Origin: Methanobrevibacter sp.
GTDB taxonomy: Archaea; Methanobacteriota; Methanobacteria; Methanobacteriales; Methanobacteriaceae
DNA length: 64,000 nt
Direction of reading: 5' to 3'
Assembly (NCBI GenBank): GCA_022775905.1
Contig: JALFJX010000021.1
Location: forward strand, 45,229 to 109,228
Part shown: positions 53,953 to 63,647 of the stretch, in pieces
How the letters are laid out: every line of letters starts with the position of its first letter
How positions within the stretch are numbered: position 1 is the first letter of the stretch
The notes under the pieces: generated by a model
What the model saw: only the letters and a program-made list of their open reading frames with translations
Databases searched by the model: none
Told to the model about the DNA's origin: nothing
Position numbers and translations under genes: made by a program

Positions 53953-55317
53953 TTGTTTATAATACAAATATGCGAAGGATTCAGTTTCTATGGGCTTGGA
54001 GCCATATTGACATTGTTCATGACACAATTCCTGAATTTAAGTCTTTCATTTGCATTTTTGGTATATGGTACCTATTTTGGATTAGTATATATTGCAACAT
54101 TATTTGGAGGATATCTGTCGGATAAGCACATAAAAAGCAGATCTCTTATTAATGTTGGAATAAGTCTTATGACTTTGGGTTTTCTTATCTTGAGTTACTG
54201 TGCGTCATTAGCCCATCCACTTAATCAGGTGCATTCTTATTTTCTGTTTAATACTCCTGAAATTCTGTTGCTTGTAAGTTTAATATCTATAATCTTGGGA
54301 GAAGGATTGTTGAGAGTTAATATTTCCGCTACTGTGAAACAGGTATATGAAGATAATGAGAAAAAAGTAGAATCAACATTTACATTGTTGATTATGGCAT
54401 TGAATATTGGTGCGGTTACTTCTGCATTGCTTCTTGGAGTAACAATTGGTGAAGGAAATTTAAGTTTGTATAAATATGGATTTTTAATCCTTGCAGTTAG
54501 CTTATTTATTGGAATACTTGTTTACAATCTATTTAGAAATAAATATCTGGTAAACTCACAAGGTGAAATAGTTGGTCTTAAACATTCATTTAAACTTGAC
54601 TCTGTCATAGATAATGTAAATGAAAAGTTAACAAATCAGGAAAGAAATCATGTGAAAGCTATTTTAATTATACTTTCAATCTCTTTAGTGTTCTTTATAG
54701 GATTTGAAGTAGTTGATTCATCTTTGATGTTTTTCGTAAAGGATTATGTTGTGGATACAATACCATTTGTACCATTCAGAATTACTCCTGAAATAATCAA
54801 GTTCATAGAACCGTTTGGAGTAATTATATTCTCACCGATTATCTTGGCATACTTCAATTCAAAGGATGCAGATGAAAATGAGTCTTTAATATTTAGAATC
54901 ATCCTTGGTGTTATTGTATTGCTTGTAACCTATTCAGTATTTTTTATACCTTGTATGATGGCCGACAATAACATAACAAACATTTCCATAATTTTTATTA
55001 TCGTAATGGAATTAATCAGATCAACTTCTGAGGTATTGGTATTGCCTATTGGTTTGAGTATTGTTTCAAAATTGTCCCCAACCAAGTATCTCTCTCGTTT
55101 AATTGGGTTATTTTATTGTTCTCTTGCAGGGGCATATGTGGTGTCTGGTTATATGGCTGGTTTCTATCCGAATACGGAAAGCATTGCAAATAAATTATTT
55201 GGTTTAATACCAATCAATGATTTTAAAATGTTTGCTTTGGTATTTATAGTGATGTATTTGGTATTGTTCATAGCTACTTATGTATCTAGAAATAAGCTTA
55301 AACATTTAATGGAATAA
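53953..55317 (+). CDS. POT-like (PTR2) MFS peptide transporter with in-frame amber codon near the start
   Basis: A membrane protein with about twelve helices; CEGFSFYGLGAILTLFM at the start resembles helix 1 of proton-dependent oligopeptide transporters, which import di- and tripeptides. The best start is ATG 53923, with GGAG 9 bases upstream, but codon 9 is TAG (53947-53949). The frame reopens at once: MIKYDKSL, stop, VLFIIQICEGF. A TTG at 53953 could restart translation but has no ribosome binding site. TGG to TAG is the simplest explanation. A frame of 454 residues is otherwise intact. A terminator follows. Confidence 0.75.
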   Translation: MFIIQICEGFSFYGLGAILTLFMTQFLNLSLSFAFLVYGTYFGLVYIATLFGGYLSDKHIKSRSLINVGISLMTLGFLILSYCASLAHPLNQVHSYFLFNTPEILLLVSLISIILGEGLLRVNISATVKQVYEDNEKKVESTFTLLIMALNIGAVTSALLLGVTIGEGNLSLYKYGFLILAVSLFIGILVYNLFRNKYLVNSQGEIVGLKHSFKLDSVIDNVNEKLTNQERNHVKAILIILSISLVFFIGFEVVDSSLMFFVKDYVVDTIPFVPFRITPEIIKFIEPFGVIIFSPIILAYFNSKDADENESLIFRIILGVIVLLVTYSVFFIPCMMADNNITNISIIFIIVMELIRSTSEVLVLPIGLSIVSKLSPTKYLSRLIGLFYCSLAGAYVVSGYMAGFYPNTESIANKLFGLIPINDFKMFALVFIVMYLVLFIATYVSRNKLKHLME

Positions 55318-55348
55318 TGGGAAAACTTTTAGTTTCCCATTTTTTTTT
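55318..55348 (+). terminator. terminator between convergent genes
   Basis: TGGGAAAAC (55318-55326) pairs with GTTTCCCA (55332-55339), followed by a run of nine T residues. It ends the transporter transcript and lies just before the 3' end of the opposing dehydrogenase gene. Confidence 0.75.
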
Positions 55349-56309
55349 AATTAACTACATTTCTTTTTTCATTATTGAGAAATGCTTTATAATTTTTTAC
55401 TATTTCATCTACAAGTCTTTTTCTTGCATCAATACTTGCCCACCCAATATGTGGTGTTATTACTATATTTTCAGCGGTTAGTAAAGGGTTGTCTGCTTTC
55501 ATTGGTTCAGTTACGACAACATCCACACCTGCTGACAGTACCTTCCCATTATTCAATGCATTAACTAGATCATTTTCATTTACAAGCCCACCTCTTGAAA
55601 CATTAACGAGTCTAACGCCATCTTTCATTTTGTCTATGTTTTCTTTTCTAATGATTTCTTTGGTATCTTCAGTTAATGGACAGTGAAGTGAAATAATGTC
55701 TGAATTTCTAAAAATACTGTCTTTATCTACAAAATTGATGTTTTCATTAGCATATTTTTCAGGATGTTCTGTATTTACAAGAACATTCATTCCAAATCCT
55801 TTAGCTATTGCCGCAACTTTTTTGCCAATGTTTCCATAACCTATAATTCCCAATGTTTTATCTGCAAGTTCTGTAATAGGTTTAAGCCAGTAGCAGAATA
55901 TTTCAGAGTTTATCCAGTCTCCATTCTTCACACTTTCGTTATGAAGTGATAGATTGCATGTCTGTTCTAAAATAAGTGCCCATGTTAACTGGACTACACT
56001 ATCTGTACTGTATGCAGGCACATTTGTAACTGTAATATCTCTTTTGCTTGCAGCATCAGTGTCAATAACATTATATCCTGTAGCGCATACTCCGACATAT
56101 TTTATGTTTGGACATTTGCTGAAAACTTCTTCATCTATTAGAACTTTATTATCAAATATGACTTCTGCATCTCCAATATGGTCATATTTATTTTCTTCGG
56201 TTGTATTTTCATAAATTGTCAAATCTACAAGTTCTGAAAGTTCTTCCCAGGACATGTCTCCTTTGTTGATTGCAGCTGCTTCAAGCAGCACTCCTTTCAT
56301 TTTTCCCAT
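55347..56309 (-). CDS. D-2-hydroxyacid dehydrogenase
   Basis: A 320-residue NAD-dependent enzyme. NAD motif: GIIGYGNIGKKVAAIA; catalytic Arg in NVSRGGLVNE, Glu in VTEPMKADNP, His in VITPHIGWAS. Overall it looks like glycerate/hydroxypyruvate-type dehydrogenases rather than phosphoglycerate dehydrogenase (no ACT domain). Substrate is not certain. It stands alone with a 107-base gap to the upstream pdxK-like gene. Confidence 0.87.
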   Translation of the reverse strand: MGKMKGVLLEAAAINKGDMSWEELSELVDLTIYENTTEENKYDHIGDAEVIFDNKVLIDEEVFSKCPNIKYVGVCATGYNVIDTDAASKRDITVTNVPAYSTDSVVQLTWALILEQTCNLSLHNESVKNGDWINSEIFCYWLKPITELADKTLGIIGYGNIGKKVAAIAKGFGMNVLVNTEHPEKYANENINFVDKDSIFRNSDIISLHCPLTEDTKEIIRKENIDKMKDGVRLVNVSRGGLVNENDLVNALNNGKVLSAGVDVVVTEPMKADNPLLTAENIVITPHIGWASIDARKRLVDEIVKNYKAFLNNEKRNVVN

Positions 56310-56416
56310 AAAATCATCTGTTTTATTTTAAATATGTATAATAATTATGTTGTGTTAATAAAAGTAGTTAATTAAAAAAAGTAAGTTGATGGTAGTAAGA
56401 ACCATCTTTTAAAAAA

Positions 56417-57301
56417 TTAGATAAACAAGTCTGTTACTTGACCAAGAAGTGATTCGAAGTTCACACCACGATCTTGGAAGTTTGGTTGTTTTGATGAAAC
56501 AATCATTGCATCATGAGTAATGTTTCCTGCAAATTTAACTGCATCTTCAAGGTTTTTACCTACCATAACTGCTGCTAAAAGTGCACTTGCATATAAGTCT
56601 CCTGTACCATGTAACATGTAAGGCAAGAATTCGTTGGATGCTTCAACAATATCCATGTCTTTACCACCAACAAAGTTACGGATGATGCCATCATCACGTT
56701 GGATACCTTTTAATACAACATATTTAGCTCCAAGGTCTAATAATGCATTTAAAATACGATGTGCTTCATCATCATCGATATTGGTTCCGCCCCATTCTTC
56801 ACCGATAGGTTCACCTAGGATAATTGCAGCTTCGGTAAGGTTTGGAGTAAGAATATCTGTTTCACATGCAAGACTTGCCATAGCTTGGCATAAATCATCA
56901 TTATAAGTAGGATATACTTGTCCATGGTCAGCCATTACAGGATCTACAACTTTTAAAGCATTTGGGTAGGTTTCATAAACACTTTTAATTACTTCAACCT
57001 GTTCATCAGATCCTAAAAATCCGGAGTATATTGCATCTACGTCGATGTCAATCTTTTTCCAGGTATCTAAATAATCATTAAGTATCTCTGTGGTATCATG
57101 CATGTACCAATCTGGATATCCGGTATGGTTTGAAAATAATCCTGTAGGAACTGGACATACGTCACATCCTGCTGCTGAAAGTACAGGAATAGCTACACCG
57201 AGGGAACATTTTCCATATCCGCATAAATCATGTATTGCAGCTACACGAGGAATGTAATGTTCTGGTCTTTCATAGAGAATAATTTCTTCTTTATTAGTCA
57301 T
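56417..57301 (-). CDS. pyridoxamine/pyridoxal kinase
   Basis: This ribokinase-fold enzyme of 294 residues phosphorylates pyridoxal vitamers in the salvage route. Motifs: IHDLCGYGKCSLGVAIPVLSAAG at the substrate end (given here by residues 23-45), VVDPVMADHG, TPNLTEA, and MLHGTGDLYAS with the catalytic Asp. It lies far from pdxS and pdxT, so salvage and new synthesis are encoded apart. A TATA-like region (about 57340) lies upstream. Confidence 0.88.
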   Translation of the reverse strand: MTNKEEIILYERPEHYIPRVAAIHDLCGYGKCSLGVAIPVLSAAGCDVCPVPTGLFSNHTGYPDWYMHDTTEILNDYLDTWKKIDIDVDAIYSGFLGSDEQVEVIKSVYETYPNALKVVDPVMADHGQVYPTYNDDLCQAMASLACETDILTPNLTEAAIILGEPIGEEWGGTNIDDDEAHRILNALLDLGAKYVVLKGIQRDDGIIRNFVGGKDMDIVEASNEFLPYMLHGTGDLYASALLAAVMVGKNLEDAVKFAGNITHDAMIVSSKQPNFQDRGVNFESLLGQVTDLFI

Positions 57302-57512
57302 TTTTTACCTCAATTATATTATTATAACTATTGTTATATATTTAATATTATTTATAAATTTATTATCTGACTAATCTTATGTAATTTATATTAGTCAAAA
57401 ATTGCTGATATTAAATATTTCTAGAATAATATATGATATAAAGAGTATATAACTATTTTTTGTACAGATTGGTACTACTATGTATTGATTTAAAATTTAA
57501 TAATATTTTTAA

Positions 57513-58412
57513 TTATGGTTCATTTGAACTAACAAGTATTGATAATGCTATAATTGTAAGAATTATTCCAATTAGATTTAAAATGCTTGGATATTCTGAA
57601 AATAATAATGCACCAAATATTGTGGCAGATATAGGTTCGGCACCACCATACAGTATTGTTGCTTTTCCGTTATCCATATGTTTTAAACCAAAATTGAATA
57701 GGAAATATGGTAATATTGCAGTTAGAACTGCATAAATCAATATGAAAATTGTATTTGGAATTATACTATTTGTAATGAATGTTCCAGTTAATCCCCATTC
57801 GGTAAACGGTGCCAGGCCTATTGAACATATTAAAAAACTGTAAAATGTTATGGTTAATGCTGAATAGTTTTTCTCAAATGCAATTTTTGAAAATAATCCG
57901 TATATTCCCCAAAATAATGCGGATAAAATTCCGGATAATATTCCCCAACTTGTCCATCTGAAGCTTGATGTTGCTTCAAGTATTCCACTGACAAGTAAGC
58001 ATCCAATCAATGCAAGAATTAAGCAGCTTACTTTTTTGGAAGTTATTTTTTCATTAAAAAATGATGCTGAAATAATCAATGCAAAAATTGGTGACAATCC
58101 AAGTAATATTGATGCTAATGAAAGAGATGCATTAAGTGTTGCTTCATTAAAACAAATGGTTGACAATAACAGACCACTTATTCCGGCACCAATAAATATC
58201 CAAAGATCTTTCAAATCTATTTTTAAGGATTTCCTATCAAATAAAAATAGTAAAATTAATAATATTATTGTGGAGGGAATTAATTTTAATGTGAAAATGG
58301 AAATGGAATTAAATCCAAATTCGTTTAATGTTCTTACAAAAACTCCACTAGAACCCCACATTATTCCAGATAAGATTGGAAAGGATACTATTAATTTTTT
58401 ATTTAATTCCAT
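57513..58412 (-). CDS. EamA/DMT family transporter
   Basis: A 299-residue protein of about ten membrane segments made of two EamA repeats. GIMWGSSGVFVRTL starts the first repeat and GILSALFWGIYGLFSKIAF the second; GGAEPISATIFGALLFSE near the end is typical. Such proteins export or import metabolites; the substrate is unknown. It is divergent from pirin, with about 120 bases between. Confidence 0.87.
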   Translation of the reverse strand: MELNKKLIVSFPILSGIMWGSSGVFVRTLNEFGFNSISIFTLKLIPSTIILLILLFLFDRKSLKIDLKDLWIFIGAGISGLLLSTICFNEATLNASLSLASILLGLSPIFALIISASFFNEKITSKKVSCLILALIGCLLVSGILEATSSFRWTSWGILSGILSALFWGIYGLFSKIAFEKNYSALTITFYSFLICSIGLAPFTEWGLTGTFITNSIIPNTIFILIYAVLTAILPYFLFNFGLKHMDNGKATILYGGAEPISATIFGALLFSEYPSILNLIGIILTIIALSILVSSNEP

Positions 58413-58534
58413 GACATTATTTTATAAATCGTTTATACTTATTATTTGGCATATCTTTTTTTACAAATATTTATATATGATAAAAATTAGATATGAAATA
58501 ACATTCGTATGTTATAAAACAAAATGGTGATATG

Positions 58535-59374
58535 ATGATTAGAAAAGTAACATATCAAACCAAAGGACAAAAAGCAATTGATGGAGCTGGTGTACATTTA
58601 GTGCGTGTTTTAGGTAACACCACAACTGATGTTTATGATCCATTTTTAATGATGGATGCATTTGACAGCTCAAATCCTGATGATTATACTGCTGGTTTTC
58701 CAATGCATCCTCACAGAGGTATTGAAACCATAACTTTCGTAAGTAAAGGACAAATGCTTCATCAAGACCATTTAGGAACTGAAGCACTTGTTACAGATGG
58801 GGAAGCACAATGGTTGACTGCAGGTTCTGGTGCAGAACATGCTGAATTCCCTGGTGGAGAAAGAATGCTCGGAACTCAGTTATGGTTAAATCTTCCAGCA
58901 AAGGATAAGATGACTGCACCCCCAGCATATCATAGTATCAGTACTGATGAAATTAAAGAATTCCAATTGGATGGTGGAGTATTAAGGTTAATGACTGGTG
59001 AATATGATGGGGAAGAAGGCTGGCAAGGTAAATATTTGCCTGTTGACTTTTATGATATTCATTTGGAACCAAATGCAAAAGTTGAAATTCCTGTTAAAGA
59101 AGGATGGTCTGCATTTTTGTTTACATTAATTGGTGATGTTGCAGTAGATGGTACTGTTATCCTTGAAAAAACTGCTGCAAAATTAAGTGATGGAGATCAT
59201 ATTGTATTGGAAACAAAAGATAAAAGTGCTGAAATATTATTATATAGTTCTAAAAGATTGGATGAACCAGTAGCATGGGCAGGACCAATTGTTATGAATA
59301 CTAATGATGAGTTAAATCAGGCATTTGAAGATTTGGCAAATGGTACTTTTATTAAAAAACAAGCGGAATATTAA
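58535..59374 (+). CDS. pirin family protein
   Basis: A 279-residue cupin protein. Metal-binding histidines lie in FPMHPHRGIETIT and GSGAEHAEFPG; GTQLWLNLPAKDKM is another family motif. Some bacterial pirins oxidise quercetin, others bind regulators; the role here is unknown. GGTGA lies 4 bases before ATG 58535; ATG 58532 is also possible. A terminator follows. Confidence 0.9.
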   Translation: MIRKVTYQTKGQKAIDGAGVHLVRVLGNTTTDVYDPFLMMDAFDSSNPDDYTAGFPMHPHRGIETITFVSKGQMLHQDHLGTEALVTDGEAQWLTAGSGAEHAEFPGGERMLGTQLWLNLPAKDKMTAPPAYHSISTDEIKEFQLDGGVLRLMTGEYDGEEGWQGKYLPVDFYDIHLEPNAKVEIPVKEGWSAFLFTLIGDVAVDGTVILEKTAAKLSDGDHIVLETKDKSAEILLYSSKRLDEPVAWAGPIVMNTNDELNQAFEDLANGTFIKKQAEY

Positions 59375-59400
59375 AAAGGAATACTATTGTTCCTTTTTTT
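59373..59400 (+). terminator. terminator after pirin
   Basis: AAAAAGGAA (59373-59381) pairs with TTCCTTTTT (59390-59398) over an 8-base loop and ends in T residues, starting at the stop codon of the pirin gene. Confidence 0.7.
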
Positions 59401-59466
59401 AGTTAACTTTATATAACAATTGATATTAAGTAGTCATATATGATTAAATTTTAGGAGGGCTTTTTC

Positions 59467-59874
59467 ATGGTAGAATTAAAAGATATTGCTCAGGAAAATG
59501 AAGTGGATTTAGAAAACTGTGTCGTTTTTGTAAGAGGTAAAGAGGATATTTTAGCTGTTGATATTTCTAATGCAGGAATTAGGCAAAGAAGTGATGACAC
59601 AATGGGTTTTACTTTTTCACTCACTCCAAAACAAACTTTAAAATTAGAAGAATACTTTAATAAATTTGCAACCGGTGAAAAATTCTATTTTGATATTTCA
59701 CAAACAGGATATAGGCCAGTTTATTATAGGGGATTATCTCCAATCACTAAAGAGGTTAGTGAAGAATATGAACCTAAATTTAATGTAACTTTATTTGCAC
59801 AAAAAGCTATTGTAGAACCTGATGATTCTTATTTCGCACCAACTTGTGCTTGCTGTGAATTTTGTCATTTATAA
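59467..59874 (+). CDS. unknown protein with C-terminal cysteine cluster
   Basis: A 135-residue soluble protein. AGGAGGG (59453-59459) gives a strong start. The last residues are CACCEFCHL, four cysteines and a histidine that could bind metal. The block FYFDISQTGYRPVYYRGL is mirrored in the next gene, so the two are probably paralogues. No known family is recognised. Confidence 0.72.
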   Translation: MVELKDIAQENEVDLENCVVFVRGKEDILAVDISNAGIRQRSDDTMGFTFSLTPKQTLKLEEYFNKFATGEKFYFDISQTGYRPVYYRGLSPITKEVSEEYEPKFNVTLFAQKAIVEPDDSYFAPTCACCEFCHL

Positions 59875-59883
59875 GGTGATGTT

Positions 59884-60273
59884 ATGTTTGATTCCCAATT
59901 TTCCAATTATATTACATTAACTCGTAAAAGAACAAATGAATCTATAAAATTAGATCAAAGAAGGGTTAAAATCAGAGAAAATAAAAATGGACTAATGGCT
60001 ATAAGTTATGTAGGTCCAGTATTTGAAATTATAGATATTGAAAACTTTTTTGATGATATAATTTCTTCTGAAAAATTAGATATGAACATTGGTGAAACTG
60101 GGGATTCTCGTGTAAGTTTTAGAGGAATAATTGATGGCAAGGGAAAGAATTTCCCTCAAAATTTGGACCATAAAATTATTCTTCTACAAGAACCTACTTG
60201 TTTGGATGAGAGGGTTAATGTTCAGGAAACAGGTTTTTCAAAGTTTAAATTGAAAAATGAAGATTCTGAATAA
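59884..60273 (+). CDS. unknown protein, paralogue of the preceding gene
   Basis: A 129-residue protein beginning 9 bases after the previous stop, with GGTGATGTT as ribosome binding site. LDMNIGETGDSRVSFRGII corresponds to the motif in its neighbour (I-x-x-T-G-x-x-x-V-x-aromatic-R-G). It lacks the C-terminal cysteine cluster. Its N-terminal YITLTRKRTNESIKLD is basic. The pair may form a complex. Confidence 0.68.
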   Translation: MFDSQFSNYITLTRKRTNESIKLDQRRVKIRENKNGLMAISYVGPVFEIIDIENFFDDIISSEKLDMNIGETGDSRVSFRGIIDGKGKNFPQNLDHKIILLQEPTCLDERVNVQETGFSKFKLKNEDSE

Positions 60274-60283
60274 TTTTATTTTT

Positions 60284-60667
60284 TTAAAGTTCATCTTCAA
60301 CAGCATCCCATAGGTCAACTGCCCAACCATTTCCACCATCAATTACCATATCAAGTAATCTTACCTTACCATCTCTAAAACGGAATAATCTGTAATCTTG
60401 CTGTGTTTTTCTTCCATTTTTCTCTTTATTGCAGTCAAGGTATATTCCTTCATCATATTCTTCTTCAAAGTCACCAGCTTTAACGAAGTCACCTACTAGT
60501 GAATATCCATTTTTAACACTTTTATCTAGTTTTTCAACGGTTTTTAACCATCCACCTTCTGATCTAAATTTCATATCTGGGTCAATTCTTGTAATTTCTT
60601 CTTGCCAATTAATAATCATATTTACCAAATCTTTTGTTTTTATTTTTAATTTGGTTTTTATAAACAT
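60284..60667 (-). CDS. unknown small soluble protein
   Basis: A 127-residue protein with a central aromatic and charged pattern (DFEEEYDEGIYLDCNKEKNG, DYRLFRFRDGKVRLLDMVID). No family recognised. ATG 60667 overlaps a TATA-like TTTATATG, so translation might instead begin at ATG 60619 (MIINWQEEITRID). It is convergent with the paralogue pair and divergent from the RNase III gene. Confidence 0.6.
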   Translation of the reverse strand: MFIKTKLKIKTKDLVNMIINWQEEITRIDPDMKFRSEGGWLKTVEKLDKSVKNGYSLVGDFVKAGDFEEEYDEGIYLDCNKEKNGRKTQQDYRLFRFRDGKVRLLDMVIDGGNGWAVDLWDAVEDEL

Positions 60668-60772
60668 ATAAACAAAGTGAGGGAGAGCATTTGAAAAGAA
60701 ATATTAATGGTTACTTATATATAAGTAAAAAATCATAATTATTCATGTTATTAACTTATTTGGGCTTTATCT

Positions 60773-61444
60773 ATGAATTTATTTGAAAAATTTGGTATTA
60801 AAACGAATAATAAAGTTTTATATGATACTGCATTTACACATGGTTCATATTCCACTAAACATGGTTTAGATTATAATTATGAACGTCTGGAGTTTTTGGG
60901 AGACTCTGTTTTAAGTGTAATTGTGTCTGAGTATTTGTATGAAAAATATCCTCAATATGAAGAAGGTAAATTAACAAAACTAAGGGCAAATTATGTTTGT
61001 CAGTTTGCTTTAATTTATTATTCTAAAGAATTAGGGCTTGATAAATATCTAAAAGTAGCTGCTCAAGAGTCAAATCTAACTAAAAATGAAATATTATCAA
61101 TAACTGCAGATATTTTCGAATCATTTTTGGGGGCAATGTTTTTAGACCAAGGTTGGGAATTTGCAAAAAATTTTGTTGCAAATTCAATATTCAAATTTAT
61201 CGATGCAAATGTGATATTCTTTGCAGATTATAAGTCTGCTATGAAGGAATATGGGGATGCTAAAAACTTAAGGGTTTCATATGAAATTTTAAAAGAATAT
61301 GGTGTGCCTCATGATAAAACATTCATCACTGCAATCATGATTGATGGTGAAGAGATGGGTGTTGGAAAAGGTAAGAATAAAAAAGAAGCAGAGCAAGCGG
61401 CTGCAAAAGTAGCTATTGAAAAATTAAATATTAAAGTGTTTTAA
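60773..61444 (+). CDS. rnc: ribonuclease III
   Basis: A 223-residue bacterial-type RNase III. The signature ERLEFLGDSVLS carries Glu40 and Asp44; Asp113 and Glu116 (ADIFESFLGAMF) complete the metal site. A C-terminal double-stranded RNA-binding domain ends KKEAEQAAAKVAIEKL. Catalytic residues are all intact. RNase III is uncommon in archaea, which mostly use other nucleases. The stop codon directly abuts the metX start, so the two are co-translated. Confidence 0.94.
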   Translation: MNLFEKFGIKTNNKVLYDTAFTHGSYSTKHGLDYNYERLEFLGDSVLSVIVSEYLYEKYPQYEEGKLTKLRANYVCQFALIYYSKELGLDKYLKVAAQESNLTKNEILSITADIFESFLGAMFLDQGWEFAKNFVANSIFKFIDANVIFFADYKSAMKEYGDAKNLRVSYEILKEYGVPHDKTFITAIMIDGEEMGVGKGKNKKEAEQAAAKVAIEKLNIKVF

Positions 61445-62911
61445 ATGAATAAAGAATCTGTTGGAATTGTTGAAACTAAATATCTGGATATATCCAATCC
61501 AATTATATTAGATAGTGGGGAAACTCTTGATAATGTTACTGTTGCCTATGAAACTTATGGTGAACTTAATAAAGAAAAATCCAATGCTATTTTAATTTGC
61601 CATGCATTAACTGGTGATGCTCATGCTGCAGGATGGCATGAAGGCGATAAAAAACCTGGTTGGTGGGAAATTGTAATTGGCCCTGGTAAAGCATTGGACA
61701 GTGAAAAATACTTCATAATATGTTCTAATGTGCTAGGTGGATGTAAGGGAACCACTGGTCCAAGTTCAATTAATCCTAAAACTGGTAAGGAATATGGACT
61801 TGACTTTCCAGTAATTACAATCAATGATATGGTTAAAGTTCAAAAAGAGCTAATAGATTCTTTTGGAATTAGTCAATTGGCTGCTGTTATTGGTGGATCA
61901 ATGGGGGGAATGCAAGTTCTTGAATGGATGGTAACATATCCTAAAATGATGAAAAAAGCAATACCAATAGCAACTGCAGGAATGTCTTCACCTCAACAAA
62001 TAGCTTTCAATGCTGTAGGTCGTCAAGCTATATTTTCTGACCCTAATTGGAACAGTGGAAATTACTATGAATCTTGTGAAATTCCCAGCAATGGTTTATC
62101 TATAGCACGTATGATTGCTCACATTACTTACTTGAGTGATGAATCGATGGATATTAAGTTTGGACGTGGTCTTCAGGATAAAGATGAAATTAGCTATGAT
62201 TTTACTGTTGATTTCCAAGTTGAAAGTTATCTAAAACATCAAGGTGAAACCTTTGTCAAACGTTTTGATGCTAATAGTTACTTATTTATTACAAAAGCGG
62301 TTGATTTATTTGACAGTACTTTAAACGATTCTTTAATTGATGGATTTAAAAATGTTGAGACAAAAGTAAAAGTTATTTCAGTTGACACAGACTGGTTATA
62401 TCCAACAGAGCAAAGTATGGAAATTGTAACTGCTCTTAATGCAAATAATGTGGATGTATCATTCTCTGAAATTAAATCAAATTACGGTCATGATGCATTT
62501 TTACTTGAAAGTGGTCAATTAAATTATATTTTTGCTAATTTCCTATCAGAAAATGTTGTTGAAGATTTAATGATGGAAGAAATTGCAACAATCAAAGAAG
62601 ATGCTGATGTTGTTGAAGCAGCTAAATTGATGTTGGATAAACATGTAACTCATATTCCAGTTGTTAATGATGATTGTAAACTTATTGGAATTGTTACAAG
62701 TTGGGATTTATCTAAATCTATAGCTACAAACTCTAATCATCTAAAAGATATCATGACAAAAAGTGTCAAATATTGTAATGCTGATGATCAAATAGAAGAA
62801 ATCGCACGTCAAATGCGTAAATTTGATATTTCATGTCTTCCAGTAGTTGATGAAGATATGAGAGTTATGGGTCTTATTACAACTGATCAAATTAGTAATT
62901 TAATTAGTTAA
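61445..62911 (+). CDS. metX: homoserine O-acetyltransferase with CBS domains
   Basis: MetX acylates homoserine on the way to methionine. In this 488-residue protein the alpha/beta-hydrolase domain covers residues 1-370, with nucleophile Ser152 (IGGSMGGMQ), Asp in VDTDWLYP and His in NYGHDAF. Two CBS domains follow (residues 380-488), for example [19 protein letters not shown], and could sense a nucleotide or S-adenosylmethionine. This fusion is known in methanogens. It begins immediately after the rnc stop. Confidence 0.93.
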   Translation: MNKESVGIVETKYLDISNPIILDSGETLDNVTVAYETYGELNKEKSNAILICHALTGDAHAAGWHEGDKKPGWWEIVIGPGKALDSEKYFIICSNVLGGCKGTTGPSSINPKTGKEYGLDFPVITINDMVKVQKELIDSFGISQLAAVIGGSMGGMQVLEWMVTYPKMMKKAIPIATAGMSSPQQIAFNAVGRQAIFSDPNWNSGNYYESCEIPSNGLSIARMIAHITYLSDESMDIKFGRGLQDKDEISYDFTVDFQVESYLKHQGETFVKRFDANSYLFITKAVDLFDSTLNDSLIDGFKNVETKVKVISVDTDWLYPTEQSMEIVTALNANNVDVSFSEIKSNYGHDAFLLESGQLNYIFANFLSENVVEDLMMEEIATIKEDADVVEAAKLMLDKHVTHIPVVNDDCKLIGIVTSWDLSKSIATNSNHLKDIMTKSVKYCNADDQIEEIARQMRKFDISCLPVVDEDMRVMGLITTDQISNLIS

Positions 62912-62951
62912 ATTACTTCTTTTTTATTTATTTTTAATTTTTGGAGTCGTT

Positions 62952-63647
62952 ATTATTTCAAGAAAATCTAAGTTTATTGATGGTGCTAAAAAAGGTATTC
63001 CAATTACTTTTGGTTATGTTCCAATGGGAATTGGGTATGCTGCAATTGCAATTAAAGCAGGTATGACACCTTTACAGACTGTTTCAATGTCTGTTTTAGT
63101 TTATGCAGGAGCAGGTCAGTTCATTGCTGCTTCAATGGTTTTAAGTGGTGCAAGCGTAATTGCTATTGTGTTGACTAATTTTGTTGTTAACTTAAGGTAT
63201 TTTGTAATGTCAACCTGTGTATTAAATCAAGTTGAAGATTCTAATTTACCTTTAAGTATTTTAGCAGCCCATACAACTGTGGATGAATCATTTGCAATGT
63301 TTTCATTAAGTGAAGATTCAAGTATCTGGATTTATTTGGGTATTGCAGTAATTGCATGGATAAGTTGGATTGTTGGTGCAGCAATTGGTGTTGTAGCATT
63401 GGATCTTCTTCCGGTTATTGTTACAAACAGTTTTAACATCTCACTTTACGCATTGTTTGTTGCAATTTTAGTTCCTGCTGTTAAAGAAAATAAACAGATG
63501 GCTATTTTAGTATTAATAACTGCTGTTTTAAATATTATCTTAAGCCAATTTTTAGGAAATTGGTCTTTAATTGTATCAACACTTGTTGGTGCCGCAATAG
63601 GAATGTACATTGTTGATGATGATTATTTACTCACAGGTGATGCTTAA
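62952..63647 (+). CDS. azlC: AzlC-family branched-chain amino acid exporter subunit, probable ATT start
   Basis: A membrane protein of about 231 residues (about eight hydrophobic segments), the large subunit of an AzlCD-type exporter. The first standard start, ATG 63024, would remove the usual start KKGIPITFGYVPMGIGYAA. The frame is open upstream without ATG, GTG or TTG; GGAG at 62943-62946 lies 5 bases before ATT 62952 and 8 before ATT 62955. So ATT is likely used, or the start codon has been changed. YAGAGQFIAASM and LRYFVMS are family motifs. azlD follows with overlap. Confidence 0.8.
   Translation: MISRKSKFIDGAKKGIPITFGYVPMGIGYAAIAIKAGMTPLQTVSMSVLVYAGAGQFIAASMVLSGASVIAIVLTNFVVNLRYFVMSTCVLNQVEDSNLPLSILAAHTTVDESFAMFSLSEDSSIWIYLGIAVIAWISWIVGAAIGVVALDLLPVIVTNSFNISLYALFVAILVPAVKENKQMAILVLITAVLNIILSQFLGNWSLIVSTLVGAAIGMYIVDDDYLLTGDA

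Noticed and set aside
53923..53960. TAG in the transporter gene as a pyrrolysine codon
   Set aside because: The position is at the edge of the first membrane helix, there is no methylamine methyltransferase context, and gut Methanobrevibacter are not known to encode pyrrolysine.
55382..56214. Several plus-strand frames
   Set aside because: They lie opposite the D-2-hydroxyacid dehydrogenase, whose catalytic motifs are intact.
57460..57735. Plus-strand 91-residue frame
   Set aside because: It is antisense to the EamA transporter and its sequence mirrors that gene.
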